From assembly GCA_038248745.1 (NCBI GenBank), contig JBBRXC010000102.1, positions 1 through 5,855 on the forward strand: a stretch of DNA of 5,855 bases, written 5' to 3'. Numbering within the stretch: the first letter of the stretch is position 1; each line of letters starts with the position of its first letter. The notes beneath the pieces were generated by a model. That model had not been told where the DNA came from. It did not search any database and was given only the letters and a program-made list of their open reading frames with translations. A program made the translations under genes and the position numbers. This stretch comes from JAENWH01 sp038248745 (GTDB lineage Bacteria; Bacillota; Clostridia; Peptostreptococcales; Anaerovoracaceae). This document shows positions 1 through 5,316 of the stretch, piece after piece.

Positions 1-2
1 CA

Positions 3-527
3 AAGGTTGGAGCGCCAGCTGTAGTGATGCAAATGGAAGAAGCGTTCGTTATGGGGCTTGAAAAATTGATGGTGATGGGTTCTTGCGGAACGTTAGAGTC
101 GAAAATCAAATTCGGTCATTTGATCATTCCAACGTCTGGTGTTAGAGATGAGGGAACAAGCTATCATTATGCTCCTGCAGAACGTTTAATCGAGATGAAT
201 CCCAGCGTCGTCAAGACAATAACCTCCACATTAGAGGATTTGGGGTATTCCTATATTTGTGGAAAAACCTGGACAACCGATGGTCTTTTTAGAGAGACAA
301 AGAATAAATTTGAAGTGAGAAAAAAGCAGGGTTGCCTTGTAGTTGATATGGAATATACTGCGATGCAGGCAGTTGCAGATTTCAGAGGGATTGCGTTTGG
401 ACAGATTCTTTATACGGAAGACAATCTGGACAGTGATTGTTGGGAAGAGAGAGGTTATGTACCAAAAAACAAAGAAAAATCGGCAGTGCTTTTAGATATC
501 CTTTTCGAGTGCGTAATAAAAATATAA
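3..527 (+). CDS. Nucleoside phosphorylase (PNP/UDP family), 5'-truncated by window edge
   Basis: C-terminal part (about 174 residues) of a cytosolic nucleoside phosphorylase, which cleaves a (deoxy)ribonucleoside with phosphate to give free base and (deoxy)ribose 1-phosphate in nucleoside salvage. The frame is open from the left edge (K-V-G-A-P-A-V-V-M-Q-M-E-E), so the GTG/ATG codons at 24-29 are internal, and roughly the first 70-80 residues are missing. Visible hallmarks are the helix plus strand ending in GSCGTL (the G-[ST]-CG segment of the PNP_UDP_1 fold) and the late V-D-M-E-Y motif, whose Met-Glu pair contacts the ribose in this family. It is followed by the expected AVADFRGI-x4-QILYTEDNL strand. 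Wording resembles clostridial uridine phosphorylase-like proteins more than trimeric purine phosphorylases, but base specificity cannot be fixed. The gene converges on alaX with a 5-bp gap and no visible terminator. Confidence 0.85.
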   Translation, partial: KVGAPAVVMQMEEAFVMGLEKLMVMGSCGTLESKIKFGHLIIPTSGVRDEGTSYHYAPAERLIEMNPSVVKTITSTLEDLGYSYICGKTWTTDGLFRETKNKFEVRKKQGCLVVDMEYTAMQAVADFRGIAFGQILYTEDNLDSDCWEERGYVPKNKEKSAVLLDILFECVIKI

Positions 528-532
528 ATCAT

Positions 533-1750
533 CTATCTCAAATGCTTTTCGATTAAATCAATATACGTAGGTATGTTTTCAGACTTAGGAAGGATTGCTC
601 GTGCCTGCGTGGGGTTTCCCCCGCCTTTTCCATTATAAATATGAGCAGTTTGTTTTACCAGATTCCCACAGTCAACGGTTTGGCCGTTGGAGAAAAAAAG
701 AATCGTAGACGCTTCATAAGAATAAATTAAAAGAAGCTTAGAAATCTTGTTTGTTACGGAACGCCCAATCTGTAAAAGATCATCAATGCTGAGAGCCTCG
801 AAACTTATAGAGACAATACCGTCTGAAGCGGCTAAAACGGCCTCTGCCTCCATGATTCTTTCCTTAAGCAGTATTTGCCTAAACGTGTTCAACTGGGCCC
901 TGAATGCTTTGTTTTTTTCCTCCTGTATGAGAATTTTTTCTAAAAGATCAAAAGTATTGGCAGAATATTTACTGTTTAATTTAGTTATTATTCTGTGTTT
1001 TTCCTGATAATCCAACAAGGCTTCTTCTCCAGCTTTGAAATGTATTCTAAACATTCCTTTATTAACCTCGACCTTGAGAATTTTAATTAAACCAACTTCG
1101 CCGGCAAAAGCAGGATGCGTCCCGCAGCAAGCAACACAATCCGATGGATTTTCCACGTTTCCAACGCAGACTATTGTAATGTCTTCATTTACAGTTAAAG
1201 TTTTTCGAAGGGGCAATTTGGAGGCCTCTTCTCGAGTTTCAAAGAACCTTGTTATAATAGGAGCATTTTCCCATATAACCCTATTTGATAAATTTTCTAT
1301 ATGCTCAGCCATTTCCCAGGTTATTTCTGCGAAATCAGAATTTTTTTCCAGACTGATATCTATCGTCATGTACTCTTCTCCCATATGGAAGCCTCTATTT
1401 ATCCCACCGTATTCTCTAAAAAACATGCCGGATAGAATATGTTCTCCGCAATGTCTTTGCATATTTTTAAACCTATGGGGCCAATTTATTTCACAGGTTA
1501 CTATGTCCCCTGTATTAAAATCAGGTGAACCGGAAATCATATGAATGATCACGCCGTTTCTTTCAACAACTTCTGAAACGAAGAACCCGTTGATTGTTCC
1601 TAAATCACTGCTTTGTCCACCGCCTTCGGGGAAAAATGCTGTTTGATTCAATATGACTGCATTTTTGCCATCTTCGATTTCTATATTTAGAACAGTTGCT
1701 GTGAATTTTTTCAGATACACATTTTCTTGAAACAATTTCACTGTATTCAT
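533..1750 (-). CDS. alaX: Alanyl-tRNA editing protein, AlaX long form with DHHA1-like C-terminus
   Basis: A 405-residue free-standing relative of the AlaRS editing domain, predicted to deacylate mischarged Ser-tRNA(Ala) or Gly-tRNA(Ala) in the cytosol. Residues about 1-90 form the AlaRS-like beta-barrel, with T-A-F-F-P-E-G-G-G-Q at 37-46 matching the Y-x-E-x-G-G-Q signature. The zinc site of the editing core is present as H100-C-G-E-H104 and C208-C-G-T-H212, so the active site looks intact. Residues about 250-300 are a helical, probably coiled-coil linker. The C-terminus carries the DHHA1-type glycine motif G-K-G-G-G-N-P-T-Q-A (374-383). The combination and length fit the long AlaX class rather than the short AlaX-S/M forms. 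The ATG at 1748-1750 is chosen because AAAGGAG lies 8 nt upstream and a good promoter lies further back. It is divergent from the araC-type gene across a 511-bp intergenic region. Confidence 0.9.
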   Translation of the reverse strand: MNTVKLFQENVYLKKFTATVLNIEIEDGKNAVILNQTAFFPEGGGQSSDLGTINGFFVSEVVERNGVIIHMISGSPDFNTGDIVTCEINWPHRFKNMQRHCGEHILSGMFFREYGGINRGFHMGEEYMTIDISLEKNSDFAEITWEMAEHIENLSNRVIWENAPIITRFFETREEASKLPLRKTLTVNEDITIVCVGNVENPSDCVACCGTHPAFAGEVGLIKILKVEVNKGMFRIHFKAGEEALLDYQEKHRIITKLNSKYSANTFDLLEKILIQEEKNKAFRAQLNTFRQILLKERIMEAEAVLAASDGIVSISFEALSIDDLLQIGRSVTNKISKLLLIYSYEASTILFFSNGQTVDCGNLVKQTAHIYNGKGGGNPTQARAILPKSENIPTYIDLIEKHLR

Positions 1751-1758
1751 AAGTAGTA

Positions 1759-1765
1759 CTCCTTT
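1759..1765 (-). promoter_or_regulatory. Ribosome binding site of alaX
   Basis: On the minus strand AAAGGAG ends 8 nt before the ATG, a near-perfect anti-16S match that fixes the alaX start. Confidence 0.8.
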
Positions 1766-1779
1766 AATATAATGAAAAT

Positions 1780-1808
1780 ATTATAACACAAAATAGCTGA
1801 TTTGTTAT
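1780..1808 (-). promoter_or_regulatory. SigA-type promoter of alaX with extended -10
   Basis: On the minus strand a perfect TATAAT at 1785-1780 is preceded by TGT, giving an extended -10 (TGn-TATAAT). At 17-bp spacing the -35 is ATAACA (1808-1803), four of six to consensus, which the extended -10 would compensate. Predicted transcription start is near 1773, giving a leader of about 23 nt that is just enough for the RBS. The conserved 18-bp motif at 1815-1832 ends 6 bp upstream of the -35, a typical activator position. Confidence 0.6.
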
Positions 1809-1814
1809 ATAATA

Positions 1815-1832
1815 AAAAAAGTACTAGTTTGC
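1815..1832 (-). repeat. 18-bp motif, left copy (upstream of alaX)
   Basis: On the minus strand it reads GCAAACTAGTACTTTTTT, identical at 17 of 18 positions to 3800-3817 on the plus strand. Read toward alaX it ends 6 bp before the -35, a position suited to a regulator-binding site. With the right copy it also forms an inverted repeat bracketing the regulator gene and most of the DnaA-box region. The six-T end is low complexity, so the information lies mainly in the first 12 positions. Confidence 0.45.
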
Positions 1833-2104
1833 GGTCAAAATGTTGGTTGAAGAAAAACCTGAATTTGGCACAAATGATGCAAGTTATTTAATAATGAGTA
1901 TTTGCAAGGAATTTGACGAATTTAGTATTATATAAATTCAAATGCGATGGGAAAAAATGGTTATTACTAAATCTGAAAAGGGTAAAAATAAAGAAGGAAC
2001 AACATGTGGATAAGTCTGTTGAATAACTATTGAGAAAGCGATGGAACTGTTGAAAATAAAGGGATTTGACGTTATAAAGTTATCCACAGGCATAGGTGGA
2101 TAAG

Positions 2105-2116
2105 ATTGTATACAAT
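2105..2116. promoter_or_regulatory. Perfect 12-bp palindrome, candidate operator
   Basis: ATTGTATACAAT is a perfect dyad lying between two DnaA-like boxes. The TTGTATACAA core is similar to operators bound by some GntR-family regulators. It lies about 90 bp upstream of the regulator's -35, far for a simple repressor site, so its role is unknown. Confidence 0.35.
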
Positions 2117-2148
2117 TTCGCAACTTGTGTGGAAAATTGTTTGAACCC

Positions 2149-2169
2149 TTAAAAACAAGGACTTTTTAA
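2149..2169. repeat. Small A/T inverted repeat
   Basis: TTAAAAA (2149-2155) and TTTTTAA (2163-2169) form a 7-bp stem with a 7-nt loop. The stem has only A-T pairs and no following T-tract beyond the arm itself, so a terminator is unlikely. It could add to duplex instability in the oriC-like region. Confidence 0.3.
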
Positions 2170-2204
2170 CCTGTTGAAAAAAATCCACACAGCAAGAACA
2201 AAGG

Positions 2205-2234
2205 TTGACATAATGTGGGGCAATGAGAACTAAT
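2205..2234 (+). promoter_or_regulatory. Candidate promoter of the AraC-type regulator
   Basis: A perfect -35 TTGACA at 2205-2210 is followed 18 bp later by ACTAAT (2229-2234), four of six to the -10 consensus. The predicted start, near 2241, leaves a leader of about 20 nt. The weak -10 suggests help from an activator or low basal expression. The -35 lies 15 bp after the last DnaA-like 9-mer, so DnaA could influence it. Confidence 0.4.
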
Positions 2235-2246
2235 TTATAGGAAAAC

Positions 2247-2253
2247 AAGGAGG
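2247..2253 (+). promoter_or_regulatory. Ribosome binding site of the AraC-type regulator
   Basis: A full AAGGAGG lies 8 nt before the ATG at 2262, fixing this start. Confidence 0.85.
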
Positions 2254-2261
2254 ACAAATTA

Positions 2262-3797
2262 ATGCTAAAAGAAAAAAATATTTATAAGGAAGATCTTCCA
2301 GTTAATGTTATTGTTGCCCATATCGATGAATATCCGATTCATTTTCATGATGACACGGAAGTGGTATATGTTTTAAAAGGCACGGTCGGCTTAAAAAACG
2401 GTTATTACAATTACGTATTGAAGCAGGGAGATATTTTTATATTAAATGCCAGAGAAATCCACAGTTTTACTAAAACCAGTGAAGACAATATGGTTATGAT
2501 GCTTCAGCTTGACCTGGAATATTTTTCTAAATATTATCACAATTTAAGAAACAGTTTTTTTGTTACCGACATGCATGATCCAGAGGACGAAAGTTTAGAA
2601 ATCCTTAGAAACCTTTTGGCAACAGTAATGATGGAAGTTTTACAAAAGGGATATGGATATGAGCATAAAGTGATTGAAACGGCTCACAATTTGTTTTCAT
2701 CGTTGCTTTCGGATTTCCAATATTTTTTAATGGAAGACGGCAAATTTATTAACGGCGATAAAAACAAGGGAAATAAAATCCTTGCTGGCCGAATGAACAG
2801 GATTACAGATTACATGTATGAAAACTATTCTAGGAAGCTTACTCTGAGTGAAATAGCTGAGAGGGAACACTTAAGCATTTATTATCTGTCCCATGTTATA
2901 AAAGAAGCATCAGGGCTAAATTTTCAGGACCTGCTTAGCTTTGTAAGAGTTGAAGAATCAGAAAAACTTGTACTGGGAACCAACAAAAAAATCGGAGCAA
3001 TATCAGATGAAATGGGATTTTCAGCGGTAAGGTACTACATTAAACATTTTAAGACCTGGTTTGGCATGCATCCAATGGAATATAGGAAAAAATTCACGGA
3101 TCGGGTAAGCAGCAGAGAAATTCAAGCAAAATATGTCTGGTGTACGCCAACAGAAATAGAAGATTCTATAAGAAGCCAGGTAAAAGGTGTTTACAGTGAT
3201 TATTTAAAGAGCAAAAGACCTGAGCCTGTGATTCTTGATGTTACTATTGAAGAGTTTAAAGGGGGAGAATATAATACGACGGCACTTATGGATGAACTAA
3301 TGCAGATCAACGCCATGATGCCTGTTTCCAGACCCTATAATTTGTTTAAGGCGTTAAAAGAAGACGTGCTAATGACCGGAGAAAATTATACGGTCAGTGC
3401 CATCTCCAGAATAAAGGCAAAACCAGACCATATTAGTATTCTTGTATATAATATTAACGAAAAAATTAAAAACGATATATTACAAAGCGGTCAACGGGAA
3501 AGCGTTCTGGAAATAGCAAAAAAATTCGAAGAGGAGGCCGAATTTCTGGTAAGGATTTTTGGTGTTTCGGGAGATTTTAAAGTAAGCAGATATAAATTGA
3601 CAAGAGAAAATGCGTTGACTGCATTTAATGAAGGGTTAAAAGAATCAGGCATAGCAACAATCAGAGAGGCCACAATCAACAGCTGGGAGGCATTTCCCAC
3701 CATAGAATTCAAAACGGTTGTCACCACGGAAGCAATAAATATAAGGTCAACGCTTAAGGGGCTTAGTGCTGAATTAATACTAATAGACAAAAAATAA
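2262..3797 (+). CDS. AraC-family regulator: cupin, AraC HTH, GH39-like tail without catalytic barrel
   Basis: A 511-residue cytosolic transcription factor. Residues about 15-85 form an AraC-type cupin (H27-F-H29 and E33 in I-H-F-H-D-D-T-E-V-V-Y-V, then H67 in N-A-R-E-I-H-S-F), the usual effector-sensing pocket. Residues about 175-278 are the paired helix-turn-helix domain: helix set one around L-S-E-I-A-E-R-E-H-L-S (195-205), set two around I-S-D-E-M-G-F-S (247-254), ending with the classic F-x3-F-G-M-H-P-M-E-Y-R-K. Residues about 345-511 (R-P-Y-N-L-F-K-A-L, I-S-I-L-V-Y-N, F-K-V-S-R-Y-K-L-T-R-E-N, then S-T-L-K-G-L-S-A-E-L-I-L-I at the end) resemble the last barrel segment and beta-sandwich of the GH39-like module found on longer clostridial AraC regulators, but the catalytic barrel between is missing. 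That likeness is from memory of the family. It is followed after 129 bp by the dehydrogenase gene, its likely target. Confidence 0.85.
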   Translation: MLKEKNIYKEDLPVNVIVAHIDEYPIHFHDDTEVVYVLKGTVGLKNGYYNYVLKQGDIFILNAREIHSFTKTSEDNMVMMLQLDLEYFSKYYHNLRNSFFVTDMHDPEDESLEILRNLLATVMMEVLQKGYGYEHKVIETAHNLFSSLLSDFQYFLMEDGKFINGDKNKGNKILAGRMNRITDYMYENYSRKLTLSEIAEREHLSIYYLSHVIKEASGLNFQDLLSFVRVEESEKLVLGTNKKIGAISDEMGFSAVRYYIKHFKTWFGMHPMEYRKKFTDRVSSREIQAKYVWCTPTEIEDSIRSQVKGVYSDYLKSKRPEPVILDVTIEEFKGGEYNTTALMDELMQINAMMPVSRPYNLFKALKEDVLMTGENYTVSAISRIKAKPDHISILVYNINEKIKNDILQSGQRESVLEIAKKFEEEAEFLVRIFGVSGDFKVSRYKLTRENALTAFNEGLKESGIATIREATINSWEAFPTIEFKTVVTTEAINIRSTLKGLSAELILIDKK

Positions 3798-3799
3798 CA

Positions 3800-3817
3800 G
3801 CAAATTAGTACTTTTTT
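3800..3817 (+). repeat. 18-bp motif, right copy (upstream of the dehydrogenase)
   Basis: GCAAATTAGTACTTTTTT begins 3 nt after the regulator's stop codon and matches the minus-strand motif before alaX at 17 of 18 positions. It points toward the dehydrogenase. It may be a shared regulator-binding site or one end of an inserted segment. There is no stem before the T-run, so it is not a terminator. Confidence 0.45.
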
Positions 3818-3833
3818 ATAGCAATAGTATGGT

Positions 3834-3843
3834 TGAATATTCA
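3834..3843. promoter_or_regulatory. 10-bp palindrome in the dehydrogenase upstream region
   Basis: TGAATATTCA is a perfect dyad between the 18-bp motif and the candidate promoter. A dyad of this length can arise by chance in AT-rich DNA, so an operator role is only possible. Confidence 0.2.
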
Positions 3844-3871
3844 GAATTCTTTTGATAATATTAGTTTGAAG

Positions 3872-3901
3872 TTGAGAGCTTAACCAAACAACAAATTTAA
3901 T
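3872..3901 (+). promoter_or_regulatory. Candidate promoter of the saccharopine dehydrogenase-like gene
   Basis: TTGAGA (3872-3877) and TTTAAT (3896-3901) each match five of six consensus bases at 18-bp spacing, giving a start near 3908 and a leader of about 19 nt. A second option uses the -10-like GATAAT at 3854-3859, which has a poor -35 but sits closer to the 18-bp motif. No terminator follows the regulator gene, so read-through from upstream is also possible. Confidence 0.45.
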
Positions 3902-3914
3902 ATTTTTTATAAAT

Positions 3915-3920
3915 AGGAGG
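3915..3920 (+). promoter_or_regulatory. Ribosome binding site of the dehydrogenase gene
   Basis: AGGAGG lies 6 nt before the ATG at 3927 and sets this start. Confidence 0.85.
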
Positions 3921-3926
3921 AAGAGT

Positions 3927-5195
3927 ATGAAACTATGTATTATTGGCGCAGGAGGCGTAGGTACATCTGTAGCTAAAATAATTAAAATGGCTGGAGAAGG
4001 CGGCGCTTGGGCAGAAAAAGTAGTTATTTCAGATTATGATTTAGATAGAGCGAAACTTGTTGCAGCAGAATGCGACGATCCAAGGTTTGTCGCTGAAAAA
4101 ATTGATGCCACCGATGCAGCAGTTATAAAAGAGGTTTTTAAAAAGCATGGCATTACTTTTGCGATGAATGCAGTAGAACCTTTATTTAATGAAAATATCT
4201 TTGATACTTGTTTAGAAGCAGGCGTTGGTTATTTAGACTGTGCCATGACACTTTCTTACAGAGATAAAGAAAAACCTTATGAAAAATGTGGTATTAAACT
4301 GGGAGACTATCAGTTTGATAAACATGAAGCCTGGAAAGCTGCTGGGAATACGGCAATCGTTGGTTCTGGCGTTGAGCCGGGAATGGCAGATTGTTTCGCA
4401 AGATTCGCTGATAAGCATTTATTTGATACAATAGATCAGGTAAACGTAAGAGATGGAGATAATTACGCGGGAGCAGACGGAGAATTTGGTTTCTCTGTGT
4501 GGACAACAATAGAAGAATGCTTAAATCCACCGGTTATCTATGAAAAGGGAAAAGGCTGGTTTACAACCGAAAACTTCTCAGAACCTGAAATATTCAATTT
4601 CCCAGGAGGAATTGGCGACGTTGAAGTCATCAATGTAGAACATGAAGAAGTGCTTCTAGTTCCAAGAGTCATTGATTGCAATAGAGTAACCTTTAAATAT
4701 GGTGTACCAAGAGAATTAAGAGTCATGCTTAAAAATCTTGAAGCACTTGGTATGGACAGCGCAACTAAAAAGATAAAAGTTGGCGATTCGGAAATTTCTC
4801 CAAGAGATTTTCTTGTAAAAGTTGTTCCAAGCCCAGTTGAATCAACACTGAAAATGACGGGACAGGGATGTGCAGGAACTTGGGTAACTGGTATGAAAGA
4901 TGGGATGAAGAGATCCGTTTATTTATATCAGATCGCTGATAATCAGGTGTGTATTGGTAAATATGGAACGAATTCAGTCGTTGCACAAACTGCAGTAGGG
5001 CCTGTAATCATGATGGAATTAGTTGCAACTGGTGTCTGGGACGAAAAGGGTGTTCATGGACCAGAAAGCTTTGATCCAGATCCATTTGTATCAAGATTGG
5101 CTAAATATGAATTCCCTGCCGGTATCAGAGAAATGGATTCCGAGTATGCAGATGCAATGAATGCAAAATTGTTGCTTGATATGGTTGGAAAATAA
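3927..5195 (+). CDS. Saccharopine dehydrogenase-like NAD(P)-dependent oxidoreductase
   Basis: A 422-residue cytosolic oxidoreductase of the saccharopine dehydrogenase / carboxynorspermidine synthase superfamily, whose members make or break secondary amines between an amino acid or polyamine and a carbonyl compound. The N-terminus is a Rossmann domain with G7-A-G-G-V-G12. The second strand ends in V-I-S-D36-Y-D, and an acid there usually favours NAD over NADP. A-M-N-A-V-E-P (79-85) and G-Y-L-D-C-A-M (101-107) match the conserved cofactor-domain segments, and G-S-G-V-E-P-G-M-A-D (146-155) matches the G-[FV]-[DE]-P-G hinge leading into the C-terminal substrate domain (about 155-420). Length fits the single-function bacterial enzymes. 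The substrate is not evident: saccharopine, carboxynorspermidine or another opine-like compound are open, and lysine 6-dehydrogenase looks less likely. It sits downstream of the AraC-type regulator and ends at a strong terminator, so it is probably transcribed as a single gene. Confidence 0.85.
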   Translation: MKLCIIGAGGVGTSVAKIIKMAGEGGAWAEKVVISDYDLDRAKLVAAECDDPRFVAEKIDATDAAVIKEVFKKHGITFAMNAVEPLFNENIFDTCLEAGVGYLDCAMTLSYRDKEKPYEKCGIKLGDYQFDKHEAWKAAGNTAIVGSGVEPGMADCFARFADKHLFDTIDQVNVRDGDNYAGADGEFGFSVWTTIEECLNPPVIYEKGKGWFTTENFSEPEIFNFPGGIGDVEVINVEHEEVLLVPRVIDCNRVTFKYGVPRELRVMLKNLEALGMDSATKKIKVGDSEISPRDFLVKVVPSPVESTLKMTGQGCAGTWVTGMKDGMKRSVYLYQIADNQVCIGKYGTNSVVAQTAVGPVIMMELVATGVWDEKGVHGPESFDPDPFVSRLAKYEFPAGIREMDSEYADAMNAKLLLDMVGK

Positions 5196-5229
5196 AAATA
5201 ATTGGAAAAAGTATAAAAAATATAACAGG

Positions 5230-5258
5230 GGAGGCTTCTTATCAGAAGTCTCCTTTTT
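5230..5258 (+). terminator. Intrinsic terminator of the dehydrogenase gene
   Basis: GGAGGCTTCT (5230-5239) pairs over 10 bp, one of them a G-T wobble, with AGAAGTCTCC (5244-5253) across a 4-nt loop. A run of five T follows. It lies 34 bp after the stop codon at 5193-5195. Confidence 0.9.
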
Positions 5259-5259
5259 C

Positions 5260-5288
5260 TTGTGTAAAAGTCAACATGGAGATATAAT
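5260..5288 (+). promoter_or_regulatory. Candidate promoter of the metallopeptidase gene
   Basis: A perfect -10 TATAAT (5283-5288) lies 17 bp after TTGTGT (5260-5265), which keeps the TTG of the -35. It begins directly behind the preceding terminator, so the metallopeptidase is likely its own transcription unit. Confidence 0.5.
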
Positions 5289-5304
5289 TGAACATAGAAA
5301 GAAT

Positions 5305-5310
5305 GGAGGG
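5305..5310 (+). promoter_or_regulatory. Ribosome binding site deciding the metallopeptidase start
   Basis: GGAGGG lies 6 nt before the ATG at 5317. The longer open frame from 5161 has no such site, overlaps the dehydrogenase end and spans a terminator, so 5317 is preferred. Confidence 0.8.
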
Positions 5311-5316
5311 GAATAT

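Larger units (their letters stand above)
2005..2189. other. Cluster of DnaA-box-like 9-mers (oriC-like)
   Basis: Exact DnaA-box consensus TTATCCACA occurs at 2080-2088 (plus) and as TGTGGATAA at 2005-2013 (minus). One-mismatch forms are GGTGGATAA at 2095-2103 and TGTGGAAAA at 2128-2136 (both minus). Weaker two-mismatch forms are TGTTGAAAA at 2048-2056 and 2172-2180 (minus) and AAATCCACA at 2181-2189 (plus). The boxes at 2080 and 2095 are opposed and form an 8-bp inverted repeat around an 8-nt centre. This density and mixed orientation resemble the region upstream of dnaA in Firmicutes, where DnaA binds to open the origin. AT-rich DNA that could act as an unwinding element lies just to the left. 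No dnaA, dnaN or rpmH is in the window, so origin function is inferred; a DnaA-titrating or regulatory cluster, or a relic of an origin, are alternatives. Confidence 0.6.
1751..2261. other. 511-bp divergent intergenic region, AT-rich, with no convincing gene
   Basis: Separates alaX (minus) from the AraC-type regulator (plus). From left to right it holds the alaX RBS and promoter, the left copy of an 18-bp motif, an AT-rich stretch at about 1885-1940 with little evident structure, and a cluster of DnaA-box-like 9-mers from 2005 to 2189. A perfect 12-bp palindrome lies inside the cluster, followed by a small A/T hairpin and a candidate promoter for the regulator. Short plus-strand open stretches (1840-1935, 1942-2013, 2023-2103) share one frame but lack ribosome binding sites and are split by stops, so no gene is called. 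The region is far longer than the other gaps here. Confidence 0.7.

Noticed and set aside
747..1544. Plus-strand open frames at 747-1007 and 1035-1544
   Set aside because: They lie antisense inside alaX, have no ribosome binding sites, and the opposite strand carries clear AlaX motifs.
1938..2257. Minus-strand open frames of 61 codons at 1938-2123 and 2072-2257
   Set aside because: They have no ribosome binding site or family resemblance and they cover the DnaA-like boxes. They are best explained as chance frames in noncoding DNA.
2455..2463. AAATCCACA, another DnaA-box-like 9-mer
   Set aside because: It is a two-mismatch match isolated within the cupin coding sequence and away from the intergenic cluster, so probably chance.
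3491..3790. Minus-strand open frame of 99 codons inside the regulator gene
   Set aside because: It is a shadow of the regulator's C-terminal coding region with no start signal.
3811..3817. T-run after the regulator gene read as a terminator
   Set aside because: No stable stem precedes it, and the upstream sequence does not pair. It belongs to the 18-bp motif instead.
4233..4986. Several minus-strand open frames inside the dehydrogenase gene
   Set aside because: They are short, overlap each other, have no start signals, and are antisense to a well-recognised enzyme.
5161..5316. An N-terminal extension of the metallopeptidase frame back to 5161
   Set aside because: It overlaps the end of the dehydrogenase, runs through the terminator hairpin at 5230-5258, has a low-complexity Lys/Asn-rich translation and lacks an RBS. 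The ATG at 5317 has a strong RBS and starts the family-like sequence.
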